Origin: Maricaulis salignorans
Lineage (GTDB): Bacteria; Pseudomonadota; Alphaproteobacteria; Caulobacterales; Aquidulcibacteraceae
Assembly: GCA_945891505.1 (NCBI GenBank)
Contig: CAMDDL010000014.1
Span: 1 to 64,000, forward strand
DNA length: 64,000 bases
Direction: 5' to 3'
The notes under the pieces were generated by a model. It was given only the letters and a program-made list of their open reading frames with translations. It did no database searches and was not told where the DNA came from. Positions 56,200 to 64,000 of the stretch are shown here, in pieces (the first letter of the stretch is position 1; every line of letters begins with the position of its first letter). Both the position numbers and the translations under genes were made by a program.

Positions 56200-57540
56200 C
56201 TAAGGCGTACCCAAAAACGTCATCGCCGCGACGACATAGCCTTCGACACTCGACTTGACCGAGGCTTCTGGTTCAATGCGGAACAAGGGTGAGTGATGGG
56301 GTGGTGCTTTGCTCATGTCATCGGTGATGCTGCCGCCAACATTGAAGAACACGCTTTTGATGCCGCCCCATTCGGGCGCGCCGTAATAGGCGAAGTCTTC
56401 AGCGCCCATGCCAGCGCGTGGGATCTTGGACATGCGGTCCGCGCCAAAGGCGGTCTCAAGGCTGGCGCGCAGCTTGGCGGCATTTTCAGGATCATTCAGA
56501 TTGGGCGGGGCTTTTTCGTCAAGATTGGTGACGATGGGCATCCGATCTTCTGGCACGCCATAGGTTTTTGCCACACCGTCAGAAATGCGTTTAATCCCAT
56601 CCAGGAGTTTTGCCCGCACTTCCGGCGTGTCAGCCCGCACGGTTAGTTCCAAACGCGCTTCTTCAGGAATGATGTTGCGCTTTAAGCCAGCCTGTACAAC
56701 GCCGACAGTCACAATGCCGGGCTCTAAAGGCGAGATGTTACGGCTGACCAAGGTCTGTAACGCCATCACCAGATTGGACGCGACAACAATCGGATCCACG
56801 GTTTGTTGTGGTGAGGCACCATGCCCGCCGACGCCGCGTACAATGATGTTCACGCCGTCAGAGCTGGAATTGGCAACGCGGCTTTCAACCTTGAACTTGC
56901 CGCGCTCTAGGCCACTGGCAATGTGGAGGCCCAGCGCAATATCAGGCTTTGGGAAGCGCGTATAAAGGCCATCTTGCAACATGGCCAAAGCCCCGCCCAA
57001 GCGTTCCTCGGCTGGCTGGAAGACGAGGACAATTGTGCCGCGCCACTGGCTCTTGCGTGTCATCAATTGTCGCGCAGCGCCGATGAGGGCGGCGACGTGA
57101 ACATCATGGCCGCAGGCATGCATGACGGGCATCTCCACCCCGTCGGCATCAATCTGCCGGGCTTTGGATTCATAAGGCAGGCCATTGCGTTCGAGGATTG
57201 GAAGACCGTCCATGTCGGCGCGCAACATAATGGTTGGTCCGGTACCATTGCGGATCACACCGACAACACCTGTGCCGCCGACTTTCTCGGTGATCTCAAT
57301 CCCGCCAATGGCGCGCAGTTCTCGCGCTACAACGCCCGCGGTGCGCGTTTCGCGGAAGGACAGTTCTGGATTGGCGTGCAAATCCTCCCACAAGCTTTTC
57401 AGCGAGCTTGAATAATCGGCTGCAACACTAGCGCTCAATTCTGGAATCTTCAGCGTCTGCACCGGCGCAGTCGGTTTAGGGGCAGCAGCGCCTAAGATGA
57501 TCAGTGCGGCTAGTGTAGCTATTGAAGTAGTTCTTTTCAT
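56200..57540 (-). CDS. secreted M20-family amidohydrolase (IAL/hippurate hydrolase type)
   Basis: 446 residues from an ATG with GGGGAGA at correct spacing (a longer frame to 57570 is unlikely). Signal peptide at residues 1-20. M20D features: LRADMDGLPI, the first metal pair MHACGHDVHVAALIG near residue 135, the catalytic QPAEE near residue 175, and the late GAEDFAYY metal site. A dimerisation lid lies between about 210 and 330. Likely cleaves N-acyl amino acids or peptides in the periplasm. It faces the opposite way from, and interrupts, the conserved rnj-mce gene order. Confidence 0.92.
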   Translation of the reverse strand: MKRTTSIATLAALIILGAAAPKPTAPVQTLKIPELSASVAADYSSSLKSLWEDLHANPELSFRETRTAGVVARELRAIGGIEITEKVGGTGVVGVIRNGTGPTIMLRADMDGLPILERNGLPYESKARQIDADGVEMPVMHACGHDVHVAALIGAARQLMTRKSQWRGTIVLVFQPAEERLGGALAMLQDGLYTRFPKPDIALGLHIASGLERGKFKVESRVANSSSDGVNIIVRGVGGHGASPQQTVDPIVVASNLVMALQTLVSRNISPLEPGIVTVGVVQAGLKRNIIPEEARLELTVRADTPEVRAKLLDGIKRISDGVAKTYGVPEDRMPIVTNLDEKAPPNLNDPENAAKLRASLETAFGADRMSKIPRAGMGAEDFAYYGAPEWGGIKSVFFNVGGSITDDMSKAPPHHSPLFRIEPEASVKSSVEGYVVAAMTFLGTP

Positions 57541-57696
57541 AGTGGTCTCCCCGATCATAATTCTGATCACAGCCTTTTGAGGCTAAGGACCGCCGCCGCT
57601 CTTGTCTATCCAAAAGTGAGGCTTACCTGTGGGCTAAGATTGACGTAGCCGCCTAAAGCCATGATGGAAGCGGGCCACTTGCATAGGAAAAGCATC

Positions 57697-58122
57697 ATGA
57701 AACTGGGTCGTCTCAATCACGTCGGCATTGCCGTGCCCTCCATTGCCGCTGCCTTGGAAAATTACAAAGCCCTCTATGGCGTCACCGACGCCGACATTAC
57801 GCCCATGCGCGACATGCCAGAGCAAGGCGTGAAGGTGGCCTTTGTCGATATTCCAAATAGCCAACTTGAACTGATTGAGCCTTTGGGTGAGGCGTCGCCC
57901 ATCCACAAGTTTCTCGAAAAGAACCCCAATGGCGGACAGCATCATGTGTGCTTTGAGGTGCCCGAAATTTACGCCGCGCGCGACGCGATAAAGGCCAATG
58001 GCGCGACAATTTTGGGTGAACCGCGAATTGGCGCTCACGGCACGTTGATTATCTTTGTCCACCCAAAGAATTCAAACGGTGTATTGATCGAGCTTATGGA
58101 AACGCCGAAGGGGGCCCATTAG
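57697..58122 (+). CDS. mce: methylmalonyl-CoA epimerase
   Basis: 141 residues from the internal ATG at 57697 (AGGAAA upstream); the longer frame adds unrelated residues. Two vicinal-oxygen-chelate repeats: KLGRLNHVGIAVPSI at the start and QHHVCFEVPEIYAARDAI near residue 82, with metal histidines and a late glutamate in NGVLIELME. It interconverts R and S methylmalonyl-CoA in propionate/branched-chain breakdown. Abuts a DUF1467 gene with no gap, as in many alphaproteobacteria. Confidence 0.96.
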   Translation: MKLGRLNHVGIAVPSIAAALENYKALYGVTDADITPMRDMPEQGVKVAFVDIPNSQLELIEPLGEASPIHKFLEKNPNGGQHHVCFEVPEIYAARDAIKANGATILGEPRIGAHGTLIIFVHPKNSNGVLIELMETPKGAH

Positions 58123-58386
58123 ATGGATTGGTTCACAGGGATCGCAATCTTCCTCACCATGTGGTGGGTGATCCTGTTTTGCGTCCTACCCATTGGCGTG
58201 CGCAGCCAAGAAGAAAGCGGCGAAGTTGTCGCCGGCACAGACCCTGGTGCCCCTGTCGTCGCCAACATCAAGCAGAAACTGATCTGGACGACGGCGATCA
58301 CGTCCATTGTGTGGACAGCTTTTGCCCTGCTTTTGATGTCTGGCTGGGTCTCTTTGGAACATCCATTGGGTCGGTTGATGGGCTGA
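58123..58386 (+). CDS. DUF1467 family membrane protein
   Basis: 87 residues with two membrane helices: an N-terminal one (FTGIAIFLTMWWVILFCVLP) and a C-terminal one after about residue 50. Conserved WWxxLFxxLPxGV pattern of DUF1467. Function unknown. Its ATG starts directly after the mce stop, so it is translationally coupled to it. Usually found between mce and proS, as here. Confidence 0.88.
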   Translation: MDWFTGIAIFLTMWWVILFCVLPIGVRSQEESGEVVAGTDPGAPVVANIKQKLIWTTAITSIVWTAFALLLMSGWVSLEHPLGRLMG

Positions 58387-58609
58387 CGGGCTGAATTTAC
58401 CGAAAAATTAGGTCAATTTCGGCTTCAAACCCAAAAAGAGGGCAGGGTTTGCACCACATTTAGCCGCATGATGGGCATAAGCATGTTTTTGCGGCAATTG
58501 GGCAGCCACCATGTTGCAACTGCGAGCGGGAACGGCGATTGTGCACTTGCGAGACGGGCCTGTCGCCCCCTCGTAAATGCCTGATGGCGTTTCCTCCCAG
58601 AACCTTTGC

Positions 58610-58643
58610 GCCGCGCCTGACTTGTTCAAGCGCGGCCTTTTTT
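58610..58643 (+). terminator. intrinsic terminator upstream of proS
   Basis: GCCGCGC and GCGCGGC form a 7-bp GC stem around a 13-base loop, followed by C and a run of six to seven Ts. It ends whatever transcript crosses from DUF1467, or a separate small RNA, about 255 bases before proS. Confidence 0.85.
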
Positions 58644-58672
58644 CGTTTAGGCGGGGGGTCGAATGATGGAGC

Positions 58673-58726
58673 GCGCAGCACTAGCTGCGCATCTCTAAGG
58701 CGCATCATGCGCACCTAGTGGTGCGC
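58673..58726 (+). promoter_or_regulatory. tandem hairpins with complementary loops in the proS leader region
   Basis: GCGCAGC-ACTA-GCTGCGC (58673-58690) and GCGCACC-TAGT-GGTGCGC (58709-58726) are perfect 7-bp stems with four-base loops. The loops with one flanking base on each side, CACTAG and CTAGTG, are exact reverse complements, so the two hairpins could kiss or rearrange into one long duplex. They lie about 170 bases upstream of proS. Confidence 0.5.
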
Positions 58727-58897
58727 GGTCCTTTGGGCGCACCTTGGCGCAGCGGACAAGCTAGCCCAATTCTTTTCACCTGGAAGCGCTTTGGTGCCCA
58801 TTCTGCTCGCCCCCCCACCGCACCACCCGCAGCGCTGACTAATTGCCTCAGCGCGCGGCACAGACTATGGCAGAGCGTCAAAGAGAAGGTGATCGCC

Positions 58898-60247
58898 ATG
58901 CGCATGTCGCGCTATTTCCTGCCTGTTACAAAAGAAACCCCAGCCAACGCCGAAATCGTGTCGCACAAGCTGATGCTGCGCACCGGCATGATCAAGCAAC
59001 ATTCCGCCGGTATCTATTCCTGGCTGCCTTTGGGCTTGAAAGTCTTGCAAAAGATCGAGGCCATTGTGCGCGAAGAACAAAACCGTTCCGGCGCGCTGGA
59101 AGTTTTAATGCCGACGATGCAAGGGGCGGACTTATGGCGCGAAAGCGGCCGCTATGATGCCTATGGCGCAGAAATGCTGCGCATCACCGATCGGCATGAA
59201 CGTGATTTGTTGTTTGGGCCCACCGCCGAAGAAGTCGTGACCGATATCTTCCGCAATCATGTGCGCTCGTACAAGGAATTGCCGCTGAACCTCTATAACA
59301 TTCAGTGGAAGTTCCGCGATGAAGTCCGCCCCCGCTTTGGCGTGATGCGCGGCCGCGAATTCTTGATGAAAGATGCCTATAGCTTTGATCTCGACGAAGC
59401 GGGCGCGCGCGATGCCTATAACAAGATGTTTCTGGCCTATCTGAAGACCTTCCAGCGCTTAGGCCTTCAGGCCGTGCCCATGCGCGCCGATACAGGGCCC
59501 ATCGGTGGCGATTTAAGCCATGAGTTTTTGGTGCTCGCGCCCACAGGCGAAAGCGGCGTGTTCTATGATGCTGTTTATGACGAGACCGACTGGGCCGGCA
59601 TGGACATCAGCTTCGACAACAATGACGCCGCGCGCGCCAATCGCGCTGAAACCGTCTCGCGCATCGTGAAAGCCTATGCAGCAACCGACGAAATCCATGA
59701 TGAAGGCCGCTTTGAAACCGAAGTGCCAGCAGACCGCCGCCGGACCGGCCGCGGGATTGAAGTGGGCCATATCTTTTTCTTCGGCACCAAATACTCCACC
59801 CCGATGAATGCCAAAGTCTCTGGCCCAGATGGCAAGGACGTTTTGGTACAAATGGGCTCCTACGGTATTGGCGTTTCGCGTCTGGTCGGGGCGATTATTG
59901 AGGCCAGCCATGATGACAATGGCATTATCTGGCCAGATGCTGTCGCCCCGTTTGATGTTGGTGTCATCAGCTTGCGCCCCGGTGATGAAGCCGTCGATGC
60001 CGCCTGCGAACAGGCCTACCAGACTCTTTTAAAGGCTGGCATGGACCCGCTTTATGACGATAGCCAAGATCGGCCCGGGGCGAAATTTGCCACCATGGAT
60101 TTGATCGGTGTGCCCACCCAATTGATCGTGGGGCCAAAAGGTCTTGCCAATGGTTTGGTCGAAGTCAAAGACCGCAAGACCGGAACCAAGGAAGAAGTCT
60201 CGCTGGAAAGCGCGCTGTCACGCCTGACCGCTAAGGCATCCGCATGA
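58898..60247 (+). CDS. proS: prolyl-tRNA synthetase, type 2 (short form)
   Basis: 449 residues from an ATG with GAGAAGGTG upstream; the in-frame extension to 58718 is not credible. Class II synthetase. Motif 2 region [19 protein letters not shown] near residue 145 and a C-terminal anticodon domain from about residue 355. It lacks the INS editing domain of the 570-residue E. coli enzyme, typical of alphaproteobacterial ProS. Overlaps lolC by four bases. Confidence 0.97.
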   Translation: MRMSRYFLPVTKETPANAEIVSHKLMLRTGMIKQHSAGIYSWLPLGLKVLQKIEAIVREEQNRSGALEVLMPTMQGADLWRESGRYDAYGAEMLRITDRHERDLLFGPTAEEVVTDIFRNHVRSYKELPLNLYNIQWKFRDEVRPRFGVMRGREFLMKDAYSFDLDEAGARDAYNKMFLAYLKTFQRLGLQAVPMRADTGPIGGDLSHEFLVLAPTGESGVFYDAVYDETDWAGMDISFDNNDAARANRAETVSRIVKAYAATDEIHDEGRFETEVPADRRRTGRGIEVGHIFFFGTKYSTPMNAKVSGPDGKDVLVQMGSYGIGVSRLVGAIIEASHDDNGIIWPDAVAPFDVGVISLRPGDEAVDAACEQAYQTLLKAGMDPLYDDSQDRPGAKFATMDLIGVPTQLIVGPKGLANGLVEVKDRKTGTKEEVSLESALSRLTAKASA

Positions 60248-61521
60248 GAGCTGGCGGCGCGGGGCCTTTTGGTATGTGGGAGCGTACGCTAGCCGCACGC
60301 TATTTGCGGGCTCGGCGTGAAGATGGCGGGGTCGCACTGATCTCGCTGATCAGCTTTATCGGCATATTTCTGGCCGTCGCCGTCCTCATCATTGTGATGA
60401 GTGTGATGAATGGCTTTCGCGCAGAGCTTTTGGGACGTATCTTGGGCGTCAACGGCCATGTCTTTGTCGATGTGCGCAATATGCCCATTCCAGAAGCCCG
60501 CGCCATCGTGGCCAAAGCCAAAGCGTTGCCCGGCGTTATTGACGTGATGCCCAAGATTGACGGCCAAGTCATGGCCGTTGGTCAAGGCGGAAACCTAGCC
60601 CGCGGTGCTGTGGTGACCGGCCTAGCGCCGTCAGATCTGAGCAAGCTCAAGATCGTCTCTGACAATTTGGTTGGTGGAAACCTCAAGACGTGGGGTGTGG
60701 GGGAATATGGCGGCGACGAGATCGCTATGGGCTCTCGCCTTGCAGAATCCTTGGGCGTTTTGCCGGGGGATTCGGTTCAGCTTATTTCGCCACAAGGGGC
60801 TTCGACCCCCTTTGGCACCACCCCGCGTATTAAAGATTACACCGTCTCTGCCATCTTCGACATTGGCATGAGCGAGTATGACGCGACCTTTATCTATATG
60901 CCGATTGAGCAGGCCCAATTATTTTTCTCAAAAGAAACCAGTTGGGACACAATTGAACTGCGGATGCAGGACCCAGATAAAGCCGATGTACTGGCGATTG
61001 AGGTGATGAAATTCAGCCAAAACCGCTATGTAACCGACTGGCGGCAGCAATCAGAAAGCCTCGTTTCTGCTTTGCAGATTGAGCGCAATGTGATGCGCTT
61101 GATCTTGATGTTGATTGTCGCGATTGCGGCGATGAACATCATCTCGGGTCTTGTCATGCTCGTGAAGAATAAGGGCCGCGACATCGCTATCCTGCGCACC
61201 ATGGGAGCGTCGCGCGCCTCGATCATGCGGTTATTTATGATGTCGGGCGCCAGCGTTGGTATTTTGGCGACACTGGCCGGGGCGATAGGCGGCACGTTGT
61301 TCTGCCTGAATATTGGCACCATTCAAAAAGTGGTCGAGTTTGTGTTTGGCCCGGTTTTCAATGCCGATGTTTATTTCTTGAGCCAGATCCCCGCCAAAGT
61401 GGAATGGCATGAAGTGATCACGACGGCCTTGTTTGCGGCGATTGCAAGTGTTGTAGCCACGCTGCCACCCTCCTGGCGCGCCTCCAAGCTCGATCCGGTA
61501 GAGGCGCTTCGCTATGAGTAG
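60244..61521 (+). CDS. lolC: lipoprotein-releasing ABC transporter permease (LolC/E type)
   Basis: 425 residues. MacB/FtsX-type fold: one N-terminal helix (about 25-50, [20 protein letters not shown]), a large periplasmic domain to about residue 275, and three C-terminal helices including [20 protein letters not shown], the coupling helix to the ATPase. The IARKYLR-like start [12 protein letters not shown] is typical. It extracts lipoproteins from the inner membrane for LolA. Many alphaproteobacteria have a single LolC/E-like (LolF) permease, and here only one is present. Overlaps lolD by eight bases. Confidence 0.93.
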   Translation: MRAGGAGPFGMWERTLAARYLRARREDGGVALISLISFIGIFLAVAVLIIVMSVMNGFRAELLGRILGVNGHVFVDVRNMPIPEARAIVAKAKALPGVIDVMPKIDGQVMAVGQGGNLARGAVVTGLAPSDLSKLKIVSDNLVGGNLKTWGVGEYGGDEIAMGSRLAESLGVLPGDSVQLISPQGASTPFGTTPRIKDYTVSAIFDIGMSEYDATFIYMPIEQAQLFFSKETSWDTIELRMQDPDKADVLAIEVMKFSQNRYVTDWRQQSESLVSALQIERNVMRLILMLIVAIAAMNIISGLVMLVKNKGRDIAILRTMGASRASIMRLFMMSGASVGILATLAGAIGGTLFCLNIGTIQKVVEFVFGPVFNADVYFLSQIPAKVEWHEVITTALFAAIASVVATLPPSWRASKLDPVEALRYE

Positions 61522-62194
61522 CCCTGTTCTGCGCCTCACCGATCTGCGCCGGGTCTACCAAACCCACGCGGGCGAGCTGGAAGTCCTCAAAGGGGCCAAT
61601 CTGACCATTATGCCGGGCGAGATCGTCGCACTGATTGGCCCGTCAGGTTCTGGCAAGTCATCGCTCCTCCATGCGGCTGGCCTGCTAGAGGCCGCCCAAG
61701 GTGGGACGGTGGAGCTTGCTGGCATTGATGCAACAAAACTGCCCGACGCCGCTCGCACGGCCCTACGCCGCACTGCGTTGGGCTTTGTCTACCAATTTCA
61801 CCATTTGCTGCCGGAGTTTAGCGCGGTGGACAATGTCGCTTTGCCGCAATGGATTGCAGGCGTGGGCCCAGCCGAGGCGCAAGCCCGGGCAGAGCAACTC
61901 TTGGATATGATGGGCCTAGCGGACCGCAAGTTACATCAACCCGGCCAACTATCGGGCGGGGAGCAGCAGCGCGTAGCGATTGCGCGTGCCCTTGCCAATC
62001 AACCCGCCCTCCTGATTGCGGATGAGCCCACGGGCAACCTAGACCCGGCCACCTCCAGCTTTGTGTTCGACACCTTCCGCAAAGCGACGCGGGAGGAGGG
62101 GACCTCTGCATTGGTCGCTACCCATAACCTTGATTTAGCACGGCAAATGGACCGCGTGTTCCGCATCGAAGGCGGTCTTCTGGTTCAGGACTAG
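61514..62194 (+). CDS. lolD: lipoprotein-releasing ABC transporter ATPase LolD
   Basis: 226 residues. Walker A GPSGSGKSSLLHAAGLLEAA near residue 40, Q-loop in FVYQFHHLLPEFSA, signature LSGGEQQRVAIARAL, Walker B LLIADEPTGNLDP and the switch histidine in ATHN. The LLPEFSA and HAAGLLE patterns are typical for LolD. Works with the overlapping permease gene upstream. A separate SOS-type promoter begins within 40 bases after its stop. Confidence 0.96.
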   Translation: MSSPVLRLTDLRRVYQTHAGELEVLKGANLTIMPGEIVALIGPSGSGKSSLLHAAGLLEAAQGGTVELAGIDATKLPDAARTALRRTALGFVYQFHHLLPEFSAVDNVALPQWIAGVGPAEAQARAEQLLDMMGLADRKLHQPGQLSGGEQQRVAIARALANQPALLIADEPTGNLDPATSSFVFDTFRKATREEGTSALVATHNLDLARQMDRVFRIEGGLLVQD

Positions 62195-62232
62195 AGCCCT
62201 CAATCTTTGTTCCATCGTTCTGCAAAAACCTC

Positions 62233-62272
62233 TTGTCATGAGAACAAAACAAGAATAGAACGAAGGCAGAAC
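62233..62272 (+). promoter_or_regulatory. sigma-70-like promoter overlapped by a LexA box
   Basis: TTGTCA (62233-62238), a 17-base spacer and TAGAAC (62256-62261) make a good promoter. GAAC-GAAGGCA-GAAC at 62258-62272 is an exact alphaproteobacterial LexA box (GTTC-N7-GTTC on the other strand) lying across the -10 and the predicted start point. GAAC-N7-GAAT at 62242-62256 is a second, one-mismatch copy. LexA bound here should block RNA polymerase until DNA damage. Confidence 0.82.
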
Positions 62273-62286
62273 AAAGTAGGTGTAAC

Positions 62287-62373
62287 ATGGCCCATCTTCA
62301 AGACGCAGCCGCTTTCGCAGCAATTATCGCATTCACCCTAATGGCTTGGGGTTGGGGCGCTGTCATCGGTTGA
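62287..62373 (+). CDS. 28-residue single-span membrane protein, SidA-like SOS division inhibitor candidate
   Basis: ATG at 62287, TGA at 62371, 28 residues, preceded by AGTAGGTG at correct spacing and by a LexA-boxed promoter whose start point leaves a leader of only about 20 bases. Residues ~7-27 form one hydrophobic helix with an MAWGWGAV segment; only five residues are polar. Caulobacter SidA is a 29-residue inner membrane, SOS-induced inhibitor acting on FtsW/FtsN late in division, and as far as I recall it lies beside dnaE. Size, topology, control and position agree, but sequence identity could not be tested, so the name is an inference. Confidence 0.7.
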   Translation: MAHLQDAAAFAAIIAFTLMAWGWGAVIG

Positions 62374-62479
62374 GGATGGCTTCAAGATTTCTGTCGGCGA
62401 GGGCTGACAGAGCATCAAGAGTCCTGTCAGACTAAGTCCCTCTTTGGTGATGATTCAGTCGACGGATTCAGGTGGCCCT

Positions 62480-64000
62480 ATGGCAGATATTACTCTTTCA
62501 GGCGGCACGTTCTCTGGCAGTGATCAGAGTGCGGGGAGCGTCGCTTTGACGGGGTCTGCGGAGGCATCGCAAGTAGGTAGACCGGCGTTGGCGGGTCCCG
62601 GATTTGTGCATTTGCGGGTTCGATCCGCCTATTCGCTGCTCGATGGCGCGATGACGGTGAAGAAGCTTGCCGGCTTTGCCGCCAAGGCAGGTTGTGTTGC
62701 TGTCGGTATCTCAGATCCCAATTTGTTTGGCGCGCTCGAATTTTCAGAAGCTCTGGCCGAAAAGGGCATTCAGCCCATTATGGGCCTGACGCTGCCGGTA
62801 TCCTTCCTTAGCCAAAAGCCCGGTGCGGCGGCCGGGCCAGATGGCTGTTTGGCGTTGATTGCGCAGAATGAGGTTGGCTGGGCCAATCTGATGGCACTTT
62901 CCAGTCTGTCCTTTCTAGAGGTTCCGGCAGGGAGCCTGCCCCATGTCAACTTGCAGAAAGTGTTGGACCATAGTGAAGGCGTGATCTGCCTCACCGGGGG
63001 GCGGGAAGGGCTTCTATCGCGCGCACTCCTGGCTAATTTAAAGTCTGAGGCTGACATGTTGCTGCGCCAACTGGCCAAGGCGTTCCCAGATCGGCTTTAC
63101 ATCGAATTACAGCGCCACGGCATGGCCGATGAGGCGCAGATTGAGCCGCTTCTGATTGATCTGGCCTATCAAGGCAATCTTCCGCTGGTGGCAACCAATG
63201 ATGTGCGCTTTGACAGCCCAGAGCGCCATCGCGCTCAAGATATCCTCATGTGCATTGGCCAAGCCACCCGCGTGGCCGATGACAAGCGCGAGCGTGTGTC
63301 CGCCAATCACTGCTTCCGCATTGAAGCCGATATGGTGGCCCTATTTGCGGACCTCCCCGAGGCTTTAGCTAACAGTGTGGACATTGCCCGGCGCTGTGCT
63401 GTGCGCCCGCTTATGCGCGCGCCAATCCTGCCGCGCTTTACCACAGCTGAAGGGCGCGATGAACCAGAGGAATTGGCAAGCCAAGCCCGCCAAGGCCTTG
63501 AAGCACGCCTCGCCAAGCGGCCGCCTGTTGTGGAGCGCGAAATCTATGACCAGCGGTTGGAACACGAAATCAATGTGATCAACCGCATGGGCTTTGCGGG
63601 ATACTTTTTGATCGTTGCGGACTTCATCAAATGGTCGAAAGAGAACAACATCCCCGTCGGCCCCGGTCGGGGGTCTGGTGCAGGCTCGCTCGTTGCCTAT
63701 TCGCTGACCATCACCGATCTCGATCCTTTGGCCTTTGGGCTTTTGTTTGAGCGCTTCTTGAACCCAGAACGCGTCTCCATGCCCGACTTCGATATCGACT
63801 TCTGTCAGGAGAAGCGGGATCAAGTCATTGATTATGTGCAAAAGAAATATGGCGCAGACCGGGTGGCGCAGATCATCACCTTCGGAACGCTCCAGGCGCG
63901 CGCGGCGCTGCGCGACGTAGGTCGGGTGTTGGATATGTCTTACGGCCAAGTCGACCGACTGGCCAAAATGGTCCCGAATAACCCCGCAGCCCCTGTAACT
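62480..64000 (+). CDS. dnaE: DNA polymerase III alpha subunit, 5' part (cut by window edge)
   Basis: 507 codons are visible and the frame is open at the right edge; full-length DnaE is about 1150-1180 residues. The replicative DnaE1 form is shown by the N-terminal PHP domain from about residue 42 ([30 protein letters not shown]), then the polymerase start [18 protein letters not shown] and [18 protein letters not shown] with the catalytic [11 protein letters not shown]. The proposed ATG gives an unusual 41-residue Gly/Ser/Ala-rich N-terminal extension; a GTG at 62606 just before the PHP domain is an alternative start. Not the SOS polymerase DnaE2: no imuA/imuB nearby. Confidence 0.95.
   Translation, partial: MADITLSGGTFSGSDQSAGSVALTGSAEASQVGRPALAGPGFVHLRVRSAYSLLDGAMTVKKLAGFAAKAGCVAVGISDPNLFGALEFSEALAEKGIQPIMGLTLPVSFLSQKPGAAAGPDGCLALIAQNEVGWANLMALSSLSFLEVPAGSLPHVNLQKVLDHSEGVICLTGGREGLLSRALLANLKSEADMLLRQLAKAFPDRLYIELQRHGMADEAQIEPLLIDLAYQGNLPLVATNDVRFDSPERHRAQDILMCIGQATRVADDKRERVSANHCFRIEADMVALFADLPEALANSVDIARRCAVRPLMRAPILPRFTTAEGRDEPEELASQARQGLEARLAKRPPVVEREIYDQRLEHEINVINRMGFAGYFLIVADFIKWSKENNIPVGPGRGSGAGSLVAYSLTITDLDPLAFGLLFERFLNPERVSMPDFDIDFCQEKRDQVIDYVQKKYGADRVAQIITFGTLQARAALRDVGRVLDMSYGQVDRLAKMVPNNPAAPVT

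Larger units (their letters stand above)
58387..58897. other. 511-base gap before proS with terminator and paired hairpins
   Basis: No gene supported. It begins with CCGAAA...TTTCGG just after the DUF1467 stop and CAAACCC...GGGTTTG near 58430-58452. A strong terminator follows at 58610-58643, then two hairpins with complementary loops at 58673-58726, then the proS ribosome site. Two overlapping minus-strand ORFs and an upstream in-frame extension of proS across this stretch look like chance reading frames. The segment up to the terminator may be a small RNA or a long 3' UTR. Confidence 0.45.

Noticed and set aside
58440-58643. Identity as 6S RNA, SRP RNA or tmRNA
   Set aside because: The conserved SRP GGAAG/tetraloop region, tmRNA tag or tRNA-like end and the 6S central bubble pattern were not found by eye.
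58408-58714. Two overlapping minus-strand ORFs (73 and 84 codons) before proS
   Set aside because: They overlap each other and a plus-strand terminator, without ribosome sites or family resemblance.
58718-58897. N-terminal extension of ProS by 60 residues
   Set aside because: The family starts at the MRMSRYFLP segment, which has its own ribosome site; the extension crosses a hairpin.
62480-64000. SOS polymerase DnaE2/ImuC, suggested by the nearby LexA box
   Set aside because: Sequence features fit replicative DnaE1, imuA/imuB are absent, and the LexA-controlled promoter is explained by the 28-residue ORF.
1-64000. tRNA, rRNA and CRISPR arrays
   Set aside because: No tRNA-like cloverleaf with a T-loop consensus, no rRNA stretch (only a 14-base complement to the 16S tail at 36260) and no regularly spaced direct repeats were seen. 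A tRNAscan/CRISPR search would be needed to exclude them formally.

Overview
The window looks like chromosomal DNA of a free-living alphaproteobacterium, most likely from or near the Caulobacterales/Hyphomonadaceae. The evidence is a giant NAD-dependent glutamate dehydrogenase, a class I lysyl-tRNA synthetase, a short ProS lacking the editing domain, a DUF1476 (ATPase zeta) protein, a DUF1467 protein, and the gene order nuoG-N / birA / coaX / rnj / mce / DUF1467 / proS / lolC / lolD / small ORF / dnaE. The taxonomic placement is inference from families and order. No rRNA, tRNA or CRISPR array was seen. One insertion sequence is present.

1-24 kb is a patchwork of short operons: a small membrane protein, two GST-like proteins, the 1624-residue NAD-GDH, an AI-2E-type exporter behind a lipoprotein-anchored PQQ/heme alcohol dehydrogenase, hisI, a DUF817 membrane protein, folE, cysS with a downstream lipoprotein, DUF3429, a TIGR02186/TauE pair, mtaB, apaG, an ALDH7-type dehydrogenase, dcd and a HAD-IIA phosphatase. 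24-36 kb holds regulatory and envelope genes (a secreted Ala/Pro-rich protein, an UrcA-like protein, an Hpt protein, DUF3108, rpoH, a Tat-exported serine hydrolase, the ATPase zeta protein), purC-purS, and a secreted PHP-family hydrolase followed by a TonB-dependent receptor.

36-42 kb contains a structured non-coding stretch with a 20-codon ORF behind a 14-nt perfect anti-anti-Shine-Dalgarno match, a GNAT protein, lysS, a type II NADH dehydrogenase, and an IS110-family (IS1111-like) element with a 270-nt non-coding right end that could encode its guide (bridge/seek) RNA.

42.4-52.7 kb is the membrane half of respiratory complex I (nuoG-H-x-I-J-K-L-M-N), starting abruptly at nuoG. nuoA-F are not in the window, so the usual nuo operon is split here. 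It continues through birA, coaX and rnj. The last block is an oppositely oriented M20 amidohydrolase, then mce, DUF1467, proS, lolC, lolD, and dnaE running off the right edge.

The best single find is between lolD and dnaE: an unlisted 28-residue, single-membrane-span ORF with a near-consensus promoter whose -10 region is overlapped by an exact alphaproteobacterial LexA box (GAAC-N7-GAAC). Size, topology, SOS control and position match what is known of Caulobacter SidA, the SOS-induced cell division inhibitor. Next are the ultra-Shine-Dalgarno RNA at 36.2-36.4 kb and the IS110 guide-RNA candidate.
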